DNA of 64,000 bases, taken from Breviolum minutum Mf 1.05b.01. Its lineage: Eukaryota; Sar; Dinophyceae; Suessiales; Symbiodiniaceae. Numbering within the stretch: position 1 is the stretch's first letter; each line of letters starts with the position of its first letter. This document shows, piece after piece, positions 54,701 to 63,844 of the stretch. The DNA lies in contig DF240743.1 in assembly GCA_000507305.1 (NCBI GenBank), forward strand, positions 39,768 through 103,767, in the 5' to 3' direction. The notes below the pieces were generated by a model. The model made no database searches. It saw nothing but the letters and a program-made list of their open reading frames with translations, and was not told the DNA's origin. The translations under genes were made by a program, and so were the position numbers.

Positions 54701-56014
54701 ACCGTATAACCTTCCTGGATCAAGTTTTGCATACACAGTTCCAAAAGGACACCGTTTTCATCAGCCTAACACAAGACTCGGACAATCAAAAAACGAGTTG
54801 TGATTCCTCATACGTGGCAACTGACAGATGCCATGGTGTATCTTATGTATAAGGTATAAAAACGTCTCTATCTATTTTACTCATATAGGTTTGCTAGTCT
54901 CATCGGATGTATCATACAGGTTGTGGTTTCAAAGATGTTTTTTGATCTTCATGTTTTACCCCTGAAGATTTGGAGAAATGATGCGATTTGACTTGCGCAT
55001 ATTTGTTCAAAGTGGGTGGACCCAAGCCACCAACCATATACAGTATATACATTCATATTCTATATAGATATAAAATGCCCCTACATATCCAAACTCACAG
55101 CCTTGCCTGGCTTCCTGTCATGTTTTTGTGCAGAAAAAGCGGTCGAACTTGAGGCCTTGCATCTAAAGTTCTCTACATCCGAACAGTCTGAAAAGTTGTA
55201 TCTTTGAATCAATAGCTGGGAACGAAGGAAAGTCGGTCAATTGAAATGTTTAGCACTGGGATCAATTTTCACAGTCTTTCACGATTTATGTCTTGTTGGC
55301 TCGTTTTGGGGAAGATGTTGGAAGAAACAACTACCCACAAGTAGATATTTTTACAGCCATGGAGTTTGGAGTTCTCCTGAATATGTTTTTCAATTTGTTT
55401 TTCTTGTTGCATTCTGTAGTCATAATATTCATAGATCCAAATTTCAAATACTTGTATGATTTGTCGGTATTGAAGGGACCACAGCTTTGGCGTTGAGCTT
55501 TGAATACAAGTCATTTAGCATCGATTGAGGCGATGATCAAATGCAGAAAAGCTTGAATGAACATGTGCTCAAACATTTTGATCTACTGATTTTTGGTAGG
55601 TACTATATGTGTTAAGATTGCAGCACATAGTGATGTTTCAGATCTTTGCAGTGTATAGGTTATAGGTTGTATTTGTTTGCAAACGGAAACATCAGACGTC
55701 AGTGAAGTCTTGCATGGAGATGATCCTCGAAGGTACCTGCGGTTTGATTCAGTGGGCACCTTCAATAAAGCAGTGTCCAACATAGATATAAGGAAGACCG
55801 GCAAGTTCTGGGCATGGGACATGCATGTGTTCTTAGCACTTCTTATTATAGACTAGCACGCTTGGCCAGTGGTTCGGGATGTTGCAATCGGCCTCAAAAT
55901 CACCAAACTCTTTAGGTCTTGAAACATCCTGCAGGTACATGAATCAATCCCGCACCATCCTCTTCAATCTCAAAGATCCCAAGAACCAGACCTTCTCATC
56001 AAAGCTATTGAAAG
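51797..56014 (+). CDS. TFIIS-type transcription elongation factor, eight predicted exons, 3' end not found
   Basis: TFIIS helps arrested RNA polymerase II to restart. Predicted exons: 51797-51874, 52064-52144, 52449-52558, 52775-52835 (or 52844), 53601-53666, 54226-54304, 55134-55194, 55935-56014. All introns are GT...AG and every junction keeps the frame. Exons 1-3 encode the N-terminal LW domain: LKELRDMGELSTKLL across the first junction, then AETKIGLAVNQLSK, then VRDMAKCLLQDWKQL, the typical helix with its Trp. Exon 4 is a Lys/Pro-rich linker (SESPKKAKAVPEPAK). Exons 5-8 follow the central domain: GVRAKVLEKLQDALK, VNLAKNIEEAAMLES, AVELEALHLKFSTSEQSEK and ILFNLKDPKNQTFSSKLLK; NLKDPKN is highly characteristic. 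The start is the first ATG after an in-frame stop at 51779. Donors of exons 3 and 5 are the least certain. The end of the central domain and the zinc ribbon (RSADE motif) were not found downstream, so the gene may continue, be truncated or be a two-domain variant. Confidence 0.72.
52172..52299. mobile_element. Small inverted-repeat element, copy 3, inside a TFIIS intron
   Basis: 128 bases with terminal repeats GGGCCCCTACTAGTTACAA and TTGTAACTGGTAGGTGCCC, and outer CAAAG/CTTTG. It lies wholly within TFIIS intron 2 (52145-52448). TTGAA borders both sides with a small offset, which may or may not be a target duplication. Confidence 0.7.
52847..53176 (-). CDS. Open frame opposite a TFIIS intron
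   Basis: 109 codons on the minus strand (TFRSIWGDVTRQHHDFCKIA). It lies opposite TFIIS intron 4, so it is either a nested antisense gene or chance. Confidence 0.22.
   Translation of the reverse strand: MYLGGSIHPSPLNSMTHLELNTVRTNHYNIDIDTFRSIWGDVTRQHHDFCKIANRSHVLLMSECLRRYYPFNMETSEIAYGSRCLVACRCTSPTISSTQQRQRQVAGSV
55583..55822 (-). CDS. Open frame opposite a TFIIS intron
   Basis: ATG to stop, 79 residues (MSHAQNLPVFLISMLDTALL). The plus strand is also open here. Both fall inside TFIIS intron 7. Confidence 0.2.
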   Translation of the reverse strand: MSHAQNLPVFLISMLDTALLKVPTESNRRYLRGSSPCKTSLTSDVSVCKQIQPITYTLQRSETSLCAAILTHIVPTKNQ

Positions 56015-56883
56015 GTGGCGGATGGGTGGTTGGGCGAGCAGGGAGGCATCTTAAGGAGTGGTATGTCACTGTACTCGCCGTAGGGTTTGACACTTGACGT
56101 TGTCATAGTTGAGAGATGCCTCTTTCTTCTAAGTCAACTGTTGATGCCATAACTTAAGACCACTGAATTGTCATTATTGGAAACCGGAAACCTTTAAAAA
56201 AAAGTCACTGTAAAGAACTGAACTAGTGCTTAGAGCTGAAACTATCAAACGGTTCCAACATTTGGTGTGGGTTTCTGATTGTGGGAGTGAATGGTAACGT
56301 CTCATGTTTCTGTTCATTCTACCACAGAGTTTCATGAAGCAGTATGTCGTTATTGCATAGCAAATACTTCCTATTAGATCAGTGGTATTTTGGGGCGCAA
56401 CAGGGGGAAGTAAATGTTAATCGGGATCCCCTACTAAAGATATACAATGATTCTGGTAGTGACTTTTACTTGGAGGGGGAACCGAGAAGACTATGTACTT
56501 TCCAGTCAAGAGGTCCTTATGTAGTTTTTTTGGAATTTTGCATCAGCTCTCGCAGTTCGATTGTTTGCTTCTGTTGGACTCGGCAAAAAATTTGGTCGTC
56601 TTCTAATGAGATTCAACTCTGTGTCGAACTCCGGGGAACCCTTGAGGCAGCCTCCTCCAAAACCCTATTCCATTGGCTTTGCATTGATATGTCCAATTGA
56701 GTTTAGCATTTACACCTTCCGCTTTGACAAACATTGGACAAATAATTGACAGCATTAAAGCTCAGATAAATTCTTTACCCAATGCTGGGTGGTCTCAGAA
56801 TATTGATTCTAAACTGTCACAGAAAAGTAATTGATATGCATTTCTAAAGAAAAATCCAGAGCCATTTCAGGTGTGTTCCATAG
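56015..56883. other. Gap between the TFIIS and caspase-like genes
   Basis: I looked here for the TFIIS central-domain end (I-P-x2-L, EMAS) and the zinc ribbon and found neither. One plus frame (56561-56749, GRLLMRFNSVSNSGEPLRQP) is open and could be an exon of either gene. Confidence 0.4.
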
Positions 56884-56931
56884 GAATGTGGAGGTGGATC
56901 AGTTGGATCAAAAAGTGTTTTTTCGTCCTTC

Positions 56932-58176
56932 ATGTCCTTGACTCGTTTCGGAGATGCTTTGATTTTAGCTATTTCTTCGTGTCCAAAGTGGCCGCGACAA
57001 AGGGATTTGAAGAATGTACCTGGTCAAGCTAAAGATCTGAACAGCTTGTTTCAAGACCTTGGCTTTTGCACGTGGCATCCTGATCAAGAAGAATTGACAC
57101 TGCAGGGTGTGAAGGATGCAGTTGCGGATCTTTGCCAGCGGACAGAACGCAATTTGCAAGAAATGTCGGAAGAAAATTGTCTTGTGACAGTTGCCGTTTT
57201 GTCACACGGACGTAAGCGTGCTGCTTCTGAGTTGCCGGATATGGTGTGCTATGATTCCTTTGGAGAACATATTGACTCGAATGATGCAGACCTTGATGAA
57301 GTCTTGATTGATGGGTTTTGCAGGATCCATGTTCCAGAAGGAAAGAGCTTGAAAGTCTGGCTGCTGCTTGATTGTTGCCAATCCAATGAAGAGATGAATC
57401 GATGGCGGGCTCCGGAGAGGATGACAAAACTTGAAGGAAGAAGGTGCTTTGGTCATCCTTCCCTCGTCGACTTCCTGTTTTTTTTCCCGTGTGATCCAGG
57501 GAGAGAGGCTCATGACTACTTCAGCATGTCAAAGGCCATCACCGAGGTCTTGACTTGCAGAGTTCAGCCCATCAAAGTATATGACGCTTGTCGTTCTGCC
57601 ATGAAACTGGTGCAGAAGTGGTCTGGGCGCACAGTACGGCCACGGATTGTTGAACGTGGAGACTTCGGTGACATTTGGTTTCCTGGAAGGCTGCCTGATC
57701 ACTGGAACCTTGCTCGGTTAAAACGATTTCTACTTCAGCTGATTGGATTCTTAAACGTCTTATTTTTTCTGATTATTGTATGTATATGTTATTATCATTA
57801 TGGCCATTATGGTCTTTATGAGTCTTGTTTATATTGGTATCGTCGTGCTCCTAGAATCGATTTCTTACCTGCTTTCCCTACCGGGCACTTCAGAAAGTGT
57901 AGTTTTGATGATGCCGTTCGTCTATGCTTGTGTTCCGTATATTGCCTTGCTGAAGTTCGAAGTGGAGAAATGGTCAGGGAAATTCAAAAGATGGTCAGCG
58001 AACGCACCGGCTCTGGCTTTCTGGCTAGAGTTCGGAATATGTTCGGATTCGATAGGGCAGAAGAACGTTTGTACAGAGCCATTGAGTCGCACAAATGGTG
58101 GCGCACATTAGAAAGGCTGGTCTTCGTAATGATTTTGTTGTGGTACCATTGGTACCCGGGAATGGATCTGCCATGA
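56932..58176 (+). CDS. Caspase-like (peptidase C14) protein with two membrane segments
   Basis: A 414-residue open frame without introns, the longest in the window. The N-terminal half has the caspase/metacaspase p20 layout: a first beta strand (ALILAISSC, about residues 9-17), then LKNVPGQAKDLNSLFQDLGF as in metacaspases. The catalytic His is in VAVLSHGR (His92) and the catalytic Cys in VWLLLDCCQS (D147-C148-C149-Q-S), which aligns with the usual D-S-C-H-S so that Cys149 is the likely nucleophile. FFPCDPGREAHD (about 185-195) could be the small-subunit loop. Hydrophobic stretches at about 268-289 and 395-409 suggest membrane anchoring, unusual for this family. In-frame sequence is open back to a TAG at 56881, next to an AG|G acceptor-like site at 56883, so an upstream exon is possible. 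The substrate is probably cleaved after a basic residue if it is a metacaspase, but this cannot be read from the sequence. Confidence 0.88.
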   Translation: MSLTRFGDALILAISSCPKWPRQRDLKNVPGQAKDLNSLFQDLGFCTWHPDQEELTLQGVKDAVADLCQRTERNLQEMSEENCLVTVAVLSHGRKRAASELPDMVCYDSFGEHIDSNDADLDEVLIDGFCRIHVPEGKSLKVWLLLDCCQSNEEMNRWRAPERMTKLEGRRCFGHPSLVDFLFFFPCDPGREAHDYFSMSKAITEVLTCRVQPIKVYDACRSAMKLVQKWSGRTVRPRIVERGDFGDIWFPGRLPDHWNLARLKRFLLQLIGFLNVLFFLIIVCICYYHYGHYGLYESCLYWYRRAPRIDFLPAFPTGHFRKCSFDDAVRLCLCSVYCLAEVRSGEMVREIQKMVSERTGSGFLARVRNMFGFDRAEERLYRAIESHKWWRTLERLVFVMILLWYHWYPGMDLP

Positions 58177-58332
58177 TCTGCCATTTTTAGGCATTGCAAC
58201 GACACTGTCCGTATCGTAAATTGCCTTTTGTGACTGTGATAGTCCCTTTTGGTTAGCTCAGTCAGGCTCAAGATGCGATTTCTTCCAGCCATGTCTGCGA
58301 ATGCGATACGATGCGACCAGGTTGTCTAGCAG

Positions 58333-58494
58333 AAGTCTTCTATCATTTGTGATGGAATTGAAGGCAAAGAGCTCGAAGAAGCTCCAGAAGGCTGTGCTGC
58401 GCACGATATCAAAATGTGTAGGACGCTTGAGGAGCGATCAATCATCTCAGCGTGGGAGCTGTTGTGGCCGCCATGTGAAACCGAGATGTGTTGA
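58333..58494 (+). CDS. Candidate terminal exon after the caspase-like gene
   Basis: This stretch opens after a CTAGCAG acceptor and reads 53 codons to TGA. It contains GIEGKELEEAPEGCAAHD and SIISAWELLWPP, with many codons ending in G or C. It lies 156 bases downstream of the caspase stop and is out of its frame. I recognise no family. It could be a separate small gene or a remnant. Confidence 0.35.
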   Translation, partial: KSSIICDGIEGKELEEAPEGCAAHDIKMCRTLEERSIISAWELLWPPCETEMC

Positions 58495-58776
58495 CTTGAT
58501 TGTGGACCATCTTGGGGAATGAATTTGTCAGGAAGAGTGAGTACAGCATCACGGCAGCAAAACCTTTCTACATCTTTCTCATCCTCTATCCCGTTGATCT
58601 TTATATAGATGTTCAATTTCTGTATGAGAGATGACTTGTATTCTTGGTGATCGTCCTATTTCTCGATCCACTTTCTGAAACACTGTGGTGATCAGTATGA
58701 AGCAAATCAAGAGAGGGCACTGGTTCCGGATATGAGTCGTTGATTGATCTTGGTAATCAATCAAATCAAGCAACCG

Positions 58777-58790
58777 ACCGATCGATCGAT

Positions 58791-58822
<32 letters not shown>

Positions 58823-58823
58823 A
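58777..58823. repeat. GATC/AATC tetranucleotide repeat
   Basis: GATCGATCGATC followed by repeated AATC units. Confidence 0.9.
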
Positions 58824-59188
58824 TGCGGCTTGTACTCGTATACTATACTAGGTGCTAGGTATAGTCCTTGCTTTTGTATGCTGCAAAGTTCCACCTGTTC
58901 TCAGAATCGGATTCTTCCACTGATCAAACGATCGGCATCCAGGTGAGTTGTCTCCATGGCAGCTGCCTGCGATGAGTAGTGACGCTGGGCTGTGACTGGG
59001 GGTGCTTATGGAGAATGAACTTGGCCAAACAGGATCTATGATTCCGTGTTAATGTTCCATCTTGTAATATTTTTGAGAATCATAGGTCATAGTCATATCG
59101 TGTATGTTAGTTTACTGTATGTAATCGTTACTGACCTTCATGTGGATGGTACCTAGCCTTTCCCAGGTCCTAGTCTCACTGATGCACG

Positions 59189-59590
59189 TTGGATTTGTTC
59201 CGCGGGCACTTCAAACCTTCAAATGTCCACCGGGGTGAGAAGTTAAGTTCCGAGCATTTCCAACCCCTTTGGGCATGCGTGGGCAATATTCATTTGTTTT
59301 TGTTTCTTCTTTTTCCGTGGGGGATGGTAAAACGGTTTTATGATGTAGTTTTCTTTGTCATGCTTTCCGGATATTCTCTTAGTATTTCTTCCATAATCTG
59401 TGGCATTGTCGGAAAGATATGGGAGTTGTTGCCTTCAGACCTAAAGCGGATGAAATGTTTTCAAGGTAGGCATGGTTTGTTATCTTATGCAGAAAAGATT
59501 GAATTGAAACATGTCCAGAATGTTCTGCGTCCTGATTGTTTTTGTACCTTTTGGTTTGATGACTTGGCTACCCCGGAATGCTACAGATAG
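59189..59590 (+). CDS. Candidate membrane-protein fragment
   Basis: 133 open codons with a hydrophobic segment (VVFFVMLSGYSLSISSIICG) followed by GKIWELLPSDLKRMKCF and CAAG|GTAGGC. Confidence 0.33.
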   Translation: MDLFRGHFKPSNVHRGEKLSSEHFQPLWACVGNIHLFLFLLFPWGMVKRFYDVVFFVMLSGYSLSISSIICGIVGKIWELLPSDLKRMKCFQGRHGLLSYAEKIELKHVQNVLRPDCFCTFWFDDLATPECYR

Positions 59591-59685
59591 AGAGAGAGAG
59601 AGAAAGTGGCAGTTGAAGTTGGATAGATAGAATTGATTAGACGTCAGACTTCAGAATAGATACATAGATCGATAGATAGACAAGT
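59588..59685. repeat. GA and GATA short tandem repeats
   Basis: AGAGAGAGAGAGA followed by scattered GATAGATA runs. Confidence 0.75.
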
Positions 59686-59699
59686 GATACGCAGTAGTT

Positions 59700-60490
59700 G
59701 GACTAGAAAGCCGCATAGATCCTATGTGAGGACCCCTTGTCATGGAAAAAATGTCCCAGGAAGACATGGCCAGCGATCAGAAGAGTCAAGCTCGTGCTGA
59801 GCAGCGGCAGCAAGCGATGCAGGAGTTGGCAGTGAAGGTGCGGTAATCTGGCGGGCACAGATGGCTACTTGGAGAGTGAGCACCCACAGATCCAAAAACG
59901 GTGAGAGTGTTGCCACCCCTCCATCAGCTAGTGATGACTTCAGCACATGTGATGGAAGGATTGTTAGCCGTACTTGATTATATACAAGCCATGTAGGAGC
60001 TAGGGAGACACTTAGGTTAAATAGCGCGTGGAAATTACACGGTGCACCACTTCAACCACACTGGCGATGGACAAGATCAGACACCACTCAGCTGGGATTG
60101 TTGAAACACAACAGTTGAATCCTTCACATTTCAACTGGTGCAGGATCGTGTCCATCACAATATAATACATGATTCAGGGACAGTAAACATCCTCTAGGTT
60201 CATCTAACAAGGGCAATAGTAAAAACTGAGTGTTGGCAGCGTTGGAGATGTGTGTGGATGCTAGAAGCATTGTGTTGCACAATAGTTGTACTATTGAATT
60301 TTGACGGGTCAGGGCCTTTTGTAATGTGACCCAATGGAAAAGATGTGTTCGAAGTCGGCAAGCCTAGCAAGTGTTGAAAGCAATCCCTTTGCAACATGAG
60401 ACTCTGTACAAGCTTGAAGGTTTGCAGTGATACATGAATAAGTGACGGAAGTCATATACGTGTTGCCCTGGAATCAAAATGTATACTGTA
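59700..60490. other. No gene seen
   Basis: Only short open frames, none with splice support. Confidence 0.4.
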
Positions 60491-60518
60491 GTATTTTTTT
60501 CCGATCACGCCAGTACGA

Positions 60519-60803
60519 GTGAAAAAAGTCAAGATTTCCAGGGATCTCTTGGAAGAAGGTACTAAAGTATTACATCCTGGAGGGGATACATTCCAAGGGA
60601 TATCTGTTTATATCCATTCAGAGGTTCGTACGAATAGATTGGCCCTGTTTTTGCAGGAAGACAAAGGTCAGATCACTGACGTCTATACCTGCGAGTGGCT
60701 TGTTTCCAGCGGTGAAAGTCGATGCTGCCCTGAAAAGTGTAGAGCCCTGATCATGTATTTGATTGCAAATACACAGTTTATAGTTTACCCCTCAAGTCTT
60801 TGA
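60519..60803 (+). CDS. Candidate exon
   Basis: Entered from a pyrimidine-rich tract and CACGCCAG. Reads KISRDLLEEGTKVLHPGGDT, FQGISVYIHSEVRTNRLALF, QEDKGQITDVYTCEWLVSSG, ESRCCPEKCRALIM. Confidence 0.4.
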   Translation: MKKVKISRDLLEEGTKVLHPGGDTFQGISVYIHSEVRTNRLALFLQEDKGQITDVYTCEWLVSSGESRCCPEKCRALIMYLIANTQFIVYPSSL

Positions 60804-61200
60804 TAGCTGTCCAAAGAGTCCATTCCAAGAGCGGCAGAATTTGTTGCAGTGCCGCTATTCCAAAAATTGCTCGGTGTATCATCCCCGCCCACCCTATTGT
60901 ACGCCTGTACATATAGATGTAAATAAATGTATGTAAATACATTTATACATATATATTTGCAAGAGAAGGAACTGCATCATCAGAGTCATACAGGCACATG
61001 CTGAAGCGGAAGCTATTGTTGGACGCCATTGGACAGGAATGGACCCATGGGTCAATTTTTTAGCAACAAAAACACAATCTGAAGCTTGTAAAAGAGCTGA
61101 ATGCAATGGAATTGTCAAACCATATATTATTTTATGTTTATAAATTCATTGCCATGAAACTTCAACCTTTGAACTCATGATGCAAACCTAAAGTTCTTGG

Positions 61201-61238
<38 letters not shown>

Positions 61239-61239
61239 G
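61201..61239. repeat. TTG microsatellite
   Basis: About 12 TTG units at the start of a plus-strand open frame. Confidence 0.95.
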
Positions 61240-61465
61240 GCCGTGGTCGTTCCCTTTTTACATTTTGGGGTATCACACCGCGCTGACTGAGGCAATGCAA
61301 AGGTATGCTGAAGTTTGGTTTTGGTATGTTTTGGTAACATTTTCTCTTTTGGTGCAATTCCACTTTCCAGCATCTACTGCTATTTTCGCCCCCCGTATAG
61401 AAGAACTGCTCACGTTTTTAAAGTTCCTGCATTCTGTTTTTGTACATTGTGCATTGAATGGTTGA
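61202..61465 (+). CDS. Candidate frame with a Leu run
   Basis: Leu12 from the TTG repeat, then TEAMQRYAEVWFWYVLVTFS, LLVQFHFPASTAIFAPRIEE. Membrane-like. Confidence 0.3.
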
Positions 61466-61881
61466 TCTCGTAGCTGTGGGATATCCAACAAGCACGGATA
61501 GAGCTTCAGCTGTCAGATTGCATATCAAAATTGGCCAACTTGTTCAGGATTGAGCTGTAGACTGGCAGAAGAGCAACCCACCAAGAATATTTTCAATCCC
61601 TAAGGATCCAGGTATCTCCTAAGAAAAGGATTTCCTCTAAGATCCTATTTTGGGGATGGGATTGAGAGCAGCTATCCTACTCTAGGGAGGGGTCTGGATT
61701 CTTAGGATAATTTGTTTGCACAGATATTTTTTTGGATCGATTGCATTGAAGCCACCCAGCAGGAATGCCAATTTGTTCCTTCATCCACGCATCAATCGCT
61801 TTACACATTTACTCCACCGAAAGCTGAGATAGCCTGTGAAACATGATGGTGGGAAGACTGCTTTCCCTTTCGAGTAGCCCG

Positions 61882-61914
61882 TTTCAGGGGCTATGTTGAA
61901 CTTTGGGGGTGTAG
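61882..61914 (+). repeat. Dispersed repeat end (TTTTCAGGGGCTATGTT family)
   Basis: TTTCAGGGGCTATGTT followed by CTTTGGGGGTGTAG, the same arrangement as at 27154 and 33073. Confidence 0.6.
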
Positions 61915-62900
61915 AGATCCAATCATACTGGTTGACTCAAAATTCAGGTTGGTTTGGATGGCCACACAGCTGGTGCGGATTCAGATTAGGTATTTCACTT
62001 GAATATAACAGTTTAGACGCAGGGGAGGTTTTTGAGACAATATTTCGTCAAGATTGTGATCGCAAAGAGGTAAAGAATGCACATATGTATTTTGATACTG
62101 AACACACCCAGACACATATGATAAGTACATGTATGTCTATATATATATATATGTATTTGTTTATTTCCATATACCTGGGGATACACCGTCTCTGTTTGGC
62201 CTCGGACACTAATGTCCACCAAATCTTTCTGGAGGGGTTGTTATTATGTTGATTTACTGTCAATGAAATTGGGGAAGGAAAGACCTGCAGGAATTCTGTG
62301 GTGTACCTGTTTTTTGGGAAATTGTTTCATTATCTAGTCAAACTAGAACTATAATGGAACCACCATGTAGATGTAGATGTAAGCTGGGGAACTTGCACCT
62401 CTTGACGGATAAAACATGAAAACAGACACATGTGTTGACGACCTATTTGGAAGTTTGCTTCTGCATACATGCGCAACCATGAAAGTGAGATAGGAGCCAC
62501 CCATCTTAGGCAAGAAGTGTAGCTTCGTGATGGTGACTCCAACCACCTGCGTCAATGGTGAGCATAGTTGGACTTCAGTCACCTGCTCCCTGGCAACTAG
62601 AAGATCTAGAAGTCTTTTGCTACTAGAGGCCTCAACCCCCCAAGAAAACGCAGGTGTTTATCACAGTCGTTCGGGGATACCTATGGATATCTCAGAAATC
62701 TATGGATTTCTATTGATATCTATGGATATCTCAAACATAGCTGTGTGGACCAAAGTTTACATAAGGTGGTTTGGTTTTGTGTTTTGCAATTCCGATTTTT
62801 GGAATCAAATTCCAAACCACCAACACGCTTCTGGTTTGCAATGAGCTGATGACCCACTTGGAGATGAATTTGAGTCGTAGGCTCACAAAAACCTCAGCCC

Positions 62901-63134
62901 TTGGAGCCAGTGAAAGTTTCTCACATTCACAAAGACTCACCGTACAGAGACACTTTGTTTATCTTCAAAGTCTGGAACTCACAGCATGTAAAGCACCCTG
63001 ATTTGCAGGTCAATACAGCCAGCTGTCATATTGCCTCCGTTGATGTTCAGGCTTATCTTGTGGTCATCGATGGAAAGCATGACAGCTTGGAGAACAGATA
63101 TATTTTCCGTCTCCAACATGGCGCAACATGGTAG
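62901..63134 (+). CDS. Candidate coding stretch
   Basis: SHIHKDSPYRDTLFIFKVWN, ASVDVQAYLVVIDGKHDSLE, NRYIFRLQHGATW, TAG. Confidence 0.35.
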   Translation: MEPVKVSHIHKDSPYRDTLFIFKVWNSQHVKHPDLQVNTASCHIASVDVQAYLVVIDGKHDSLENRYIFRLQHGATW

Positions 63135-63522
63135 CAACCAAGATGTTGGAATCTTGGCAAACCTGAAATGGGGCAAGTCCTTAGTTCCTATGGTTTTTGC
63201 ATACAGAGAGGCTTTGATCGATATACAGTCCAGTGATGTATATATTATAGCGTTGGAATGCATTGGAAGGGTTTACTCTTGCCCCGCTAGAAGTTTGGAC
63301 AATGTTTGGCATTTAAGAACTTGGGACGTTTGCCATTTTTCCAAGTACCATAGTGTTGTGAATCGTTTCTCATCCTCGTTGAGGGGTGTGATCGCTTATC
63401 GGTATATCCGCATATTTGCAGGTGGATCGGGGCAACCTGTTTATCGAGAGGAATCATGCATGTTCATACGTCACATGTTTCCAAGTATTAGGATAGTGTT
63501 TGTTGATAGATGTTCATTTTAG
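63031..63522 (+). CDS. Candidate open frame, 163 residues
   Basis: MVFAYREALIDIQSSDVYII, RSLDNVWHLRTWDVCHFSKY, YIRIFAGGSGQPVYREESCM, TAG. It overlaps 62901-63134 in another frame, so a splice between them is needed if both are real. Confidence 0.33.
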   Translation: MPPLMFRLILWSSMESMTAWRTDIFSVSNMAQHGSNQDVGILANLKWGKSLVPMVFAYREALIDIQSSDVYIIALECIGRVYSCPARSLDNVWHLRTWDVCHFSKYHSVVNRFSSSLRGVIAYRYIRIFAGGSGQPVYREESCMFIRHMFPSIRIVFVDRCSF

Positions 63523-63844
63523 ATGTCACCGCTTCAGCTACTTAAGTGTGACCAAAAGGTTCCCAGTATACAAGCTGCATAGCTAGGAGGAGGTTGGGTG
63601 GAAGCTGTCAGCTGATATCAACCTAAAATAGATTGAACTTCGAGGATTTCAGGAGGTTTTCCATCAAGTCTCTGTGATGACGAGATTGTTCACAGGTTCA
63701 CTCCATTTTGGTTGGACATCCCAGCCGCCTCAATGAAGGTTTTAAGCCCTAAAAATACCTTACGAACATGTATTTGGACCCCTGAAAAGTCTCCTGCAAA
63801 TGACCTGACTGTATGATTTAACAACCATTAGGGTACACATTTTT

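Noticed and set aside
51797-58176. TFIIS and caspase-like sequence as one fused gene
   Set aside because: The phase left at 56014 does not enter the caspase frame at the 56883 acceptor, and the caspase frame has its own ATG.
58256-58276. GGCTCAAG followed by ATG, like the end of the dinoflagellate spliced leader
   Set aside because: Only 8 bases match exactly, which is expected by chance in 64 kb, and the upstream part differs.
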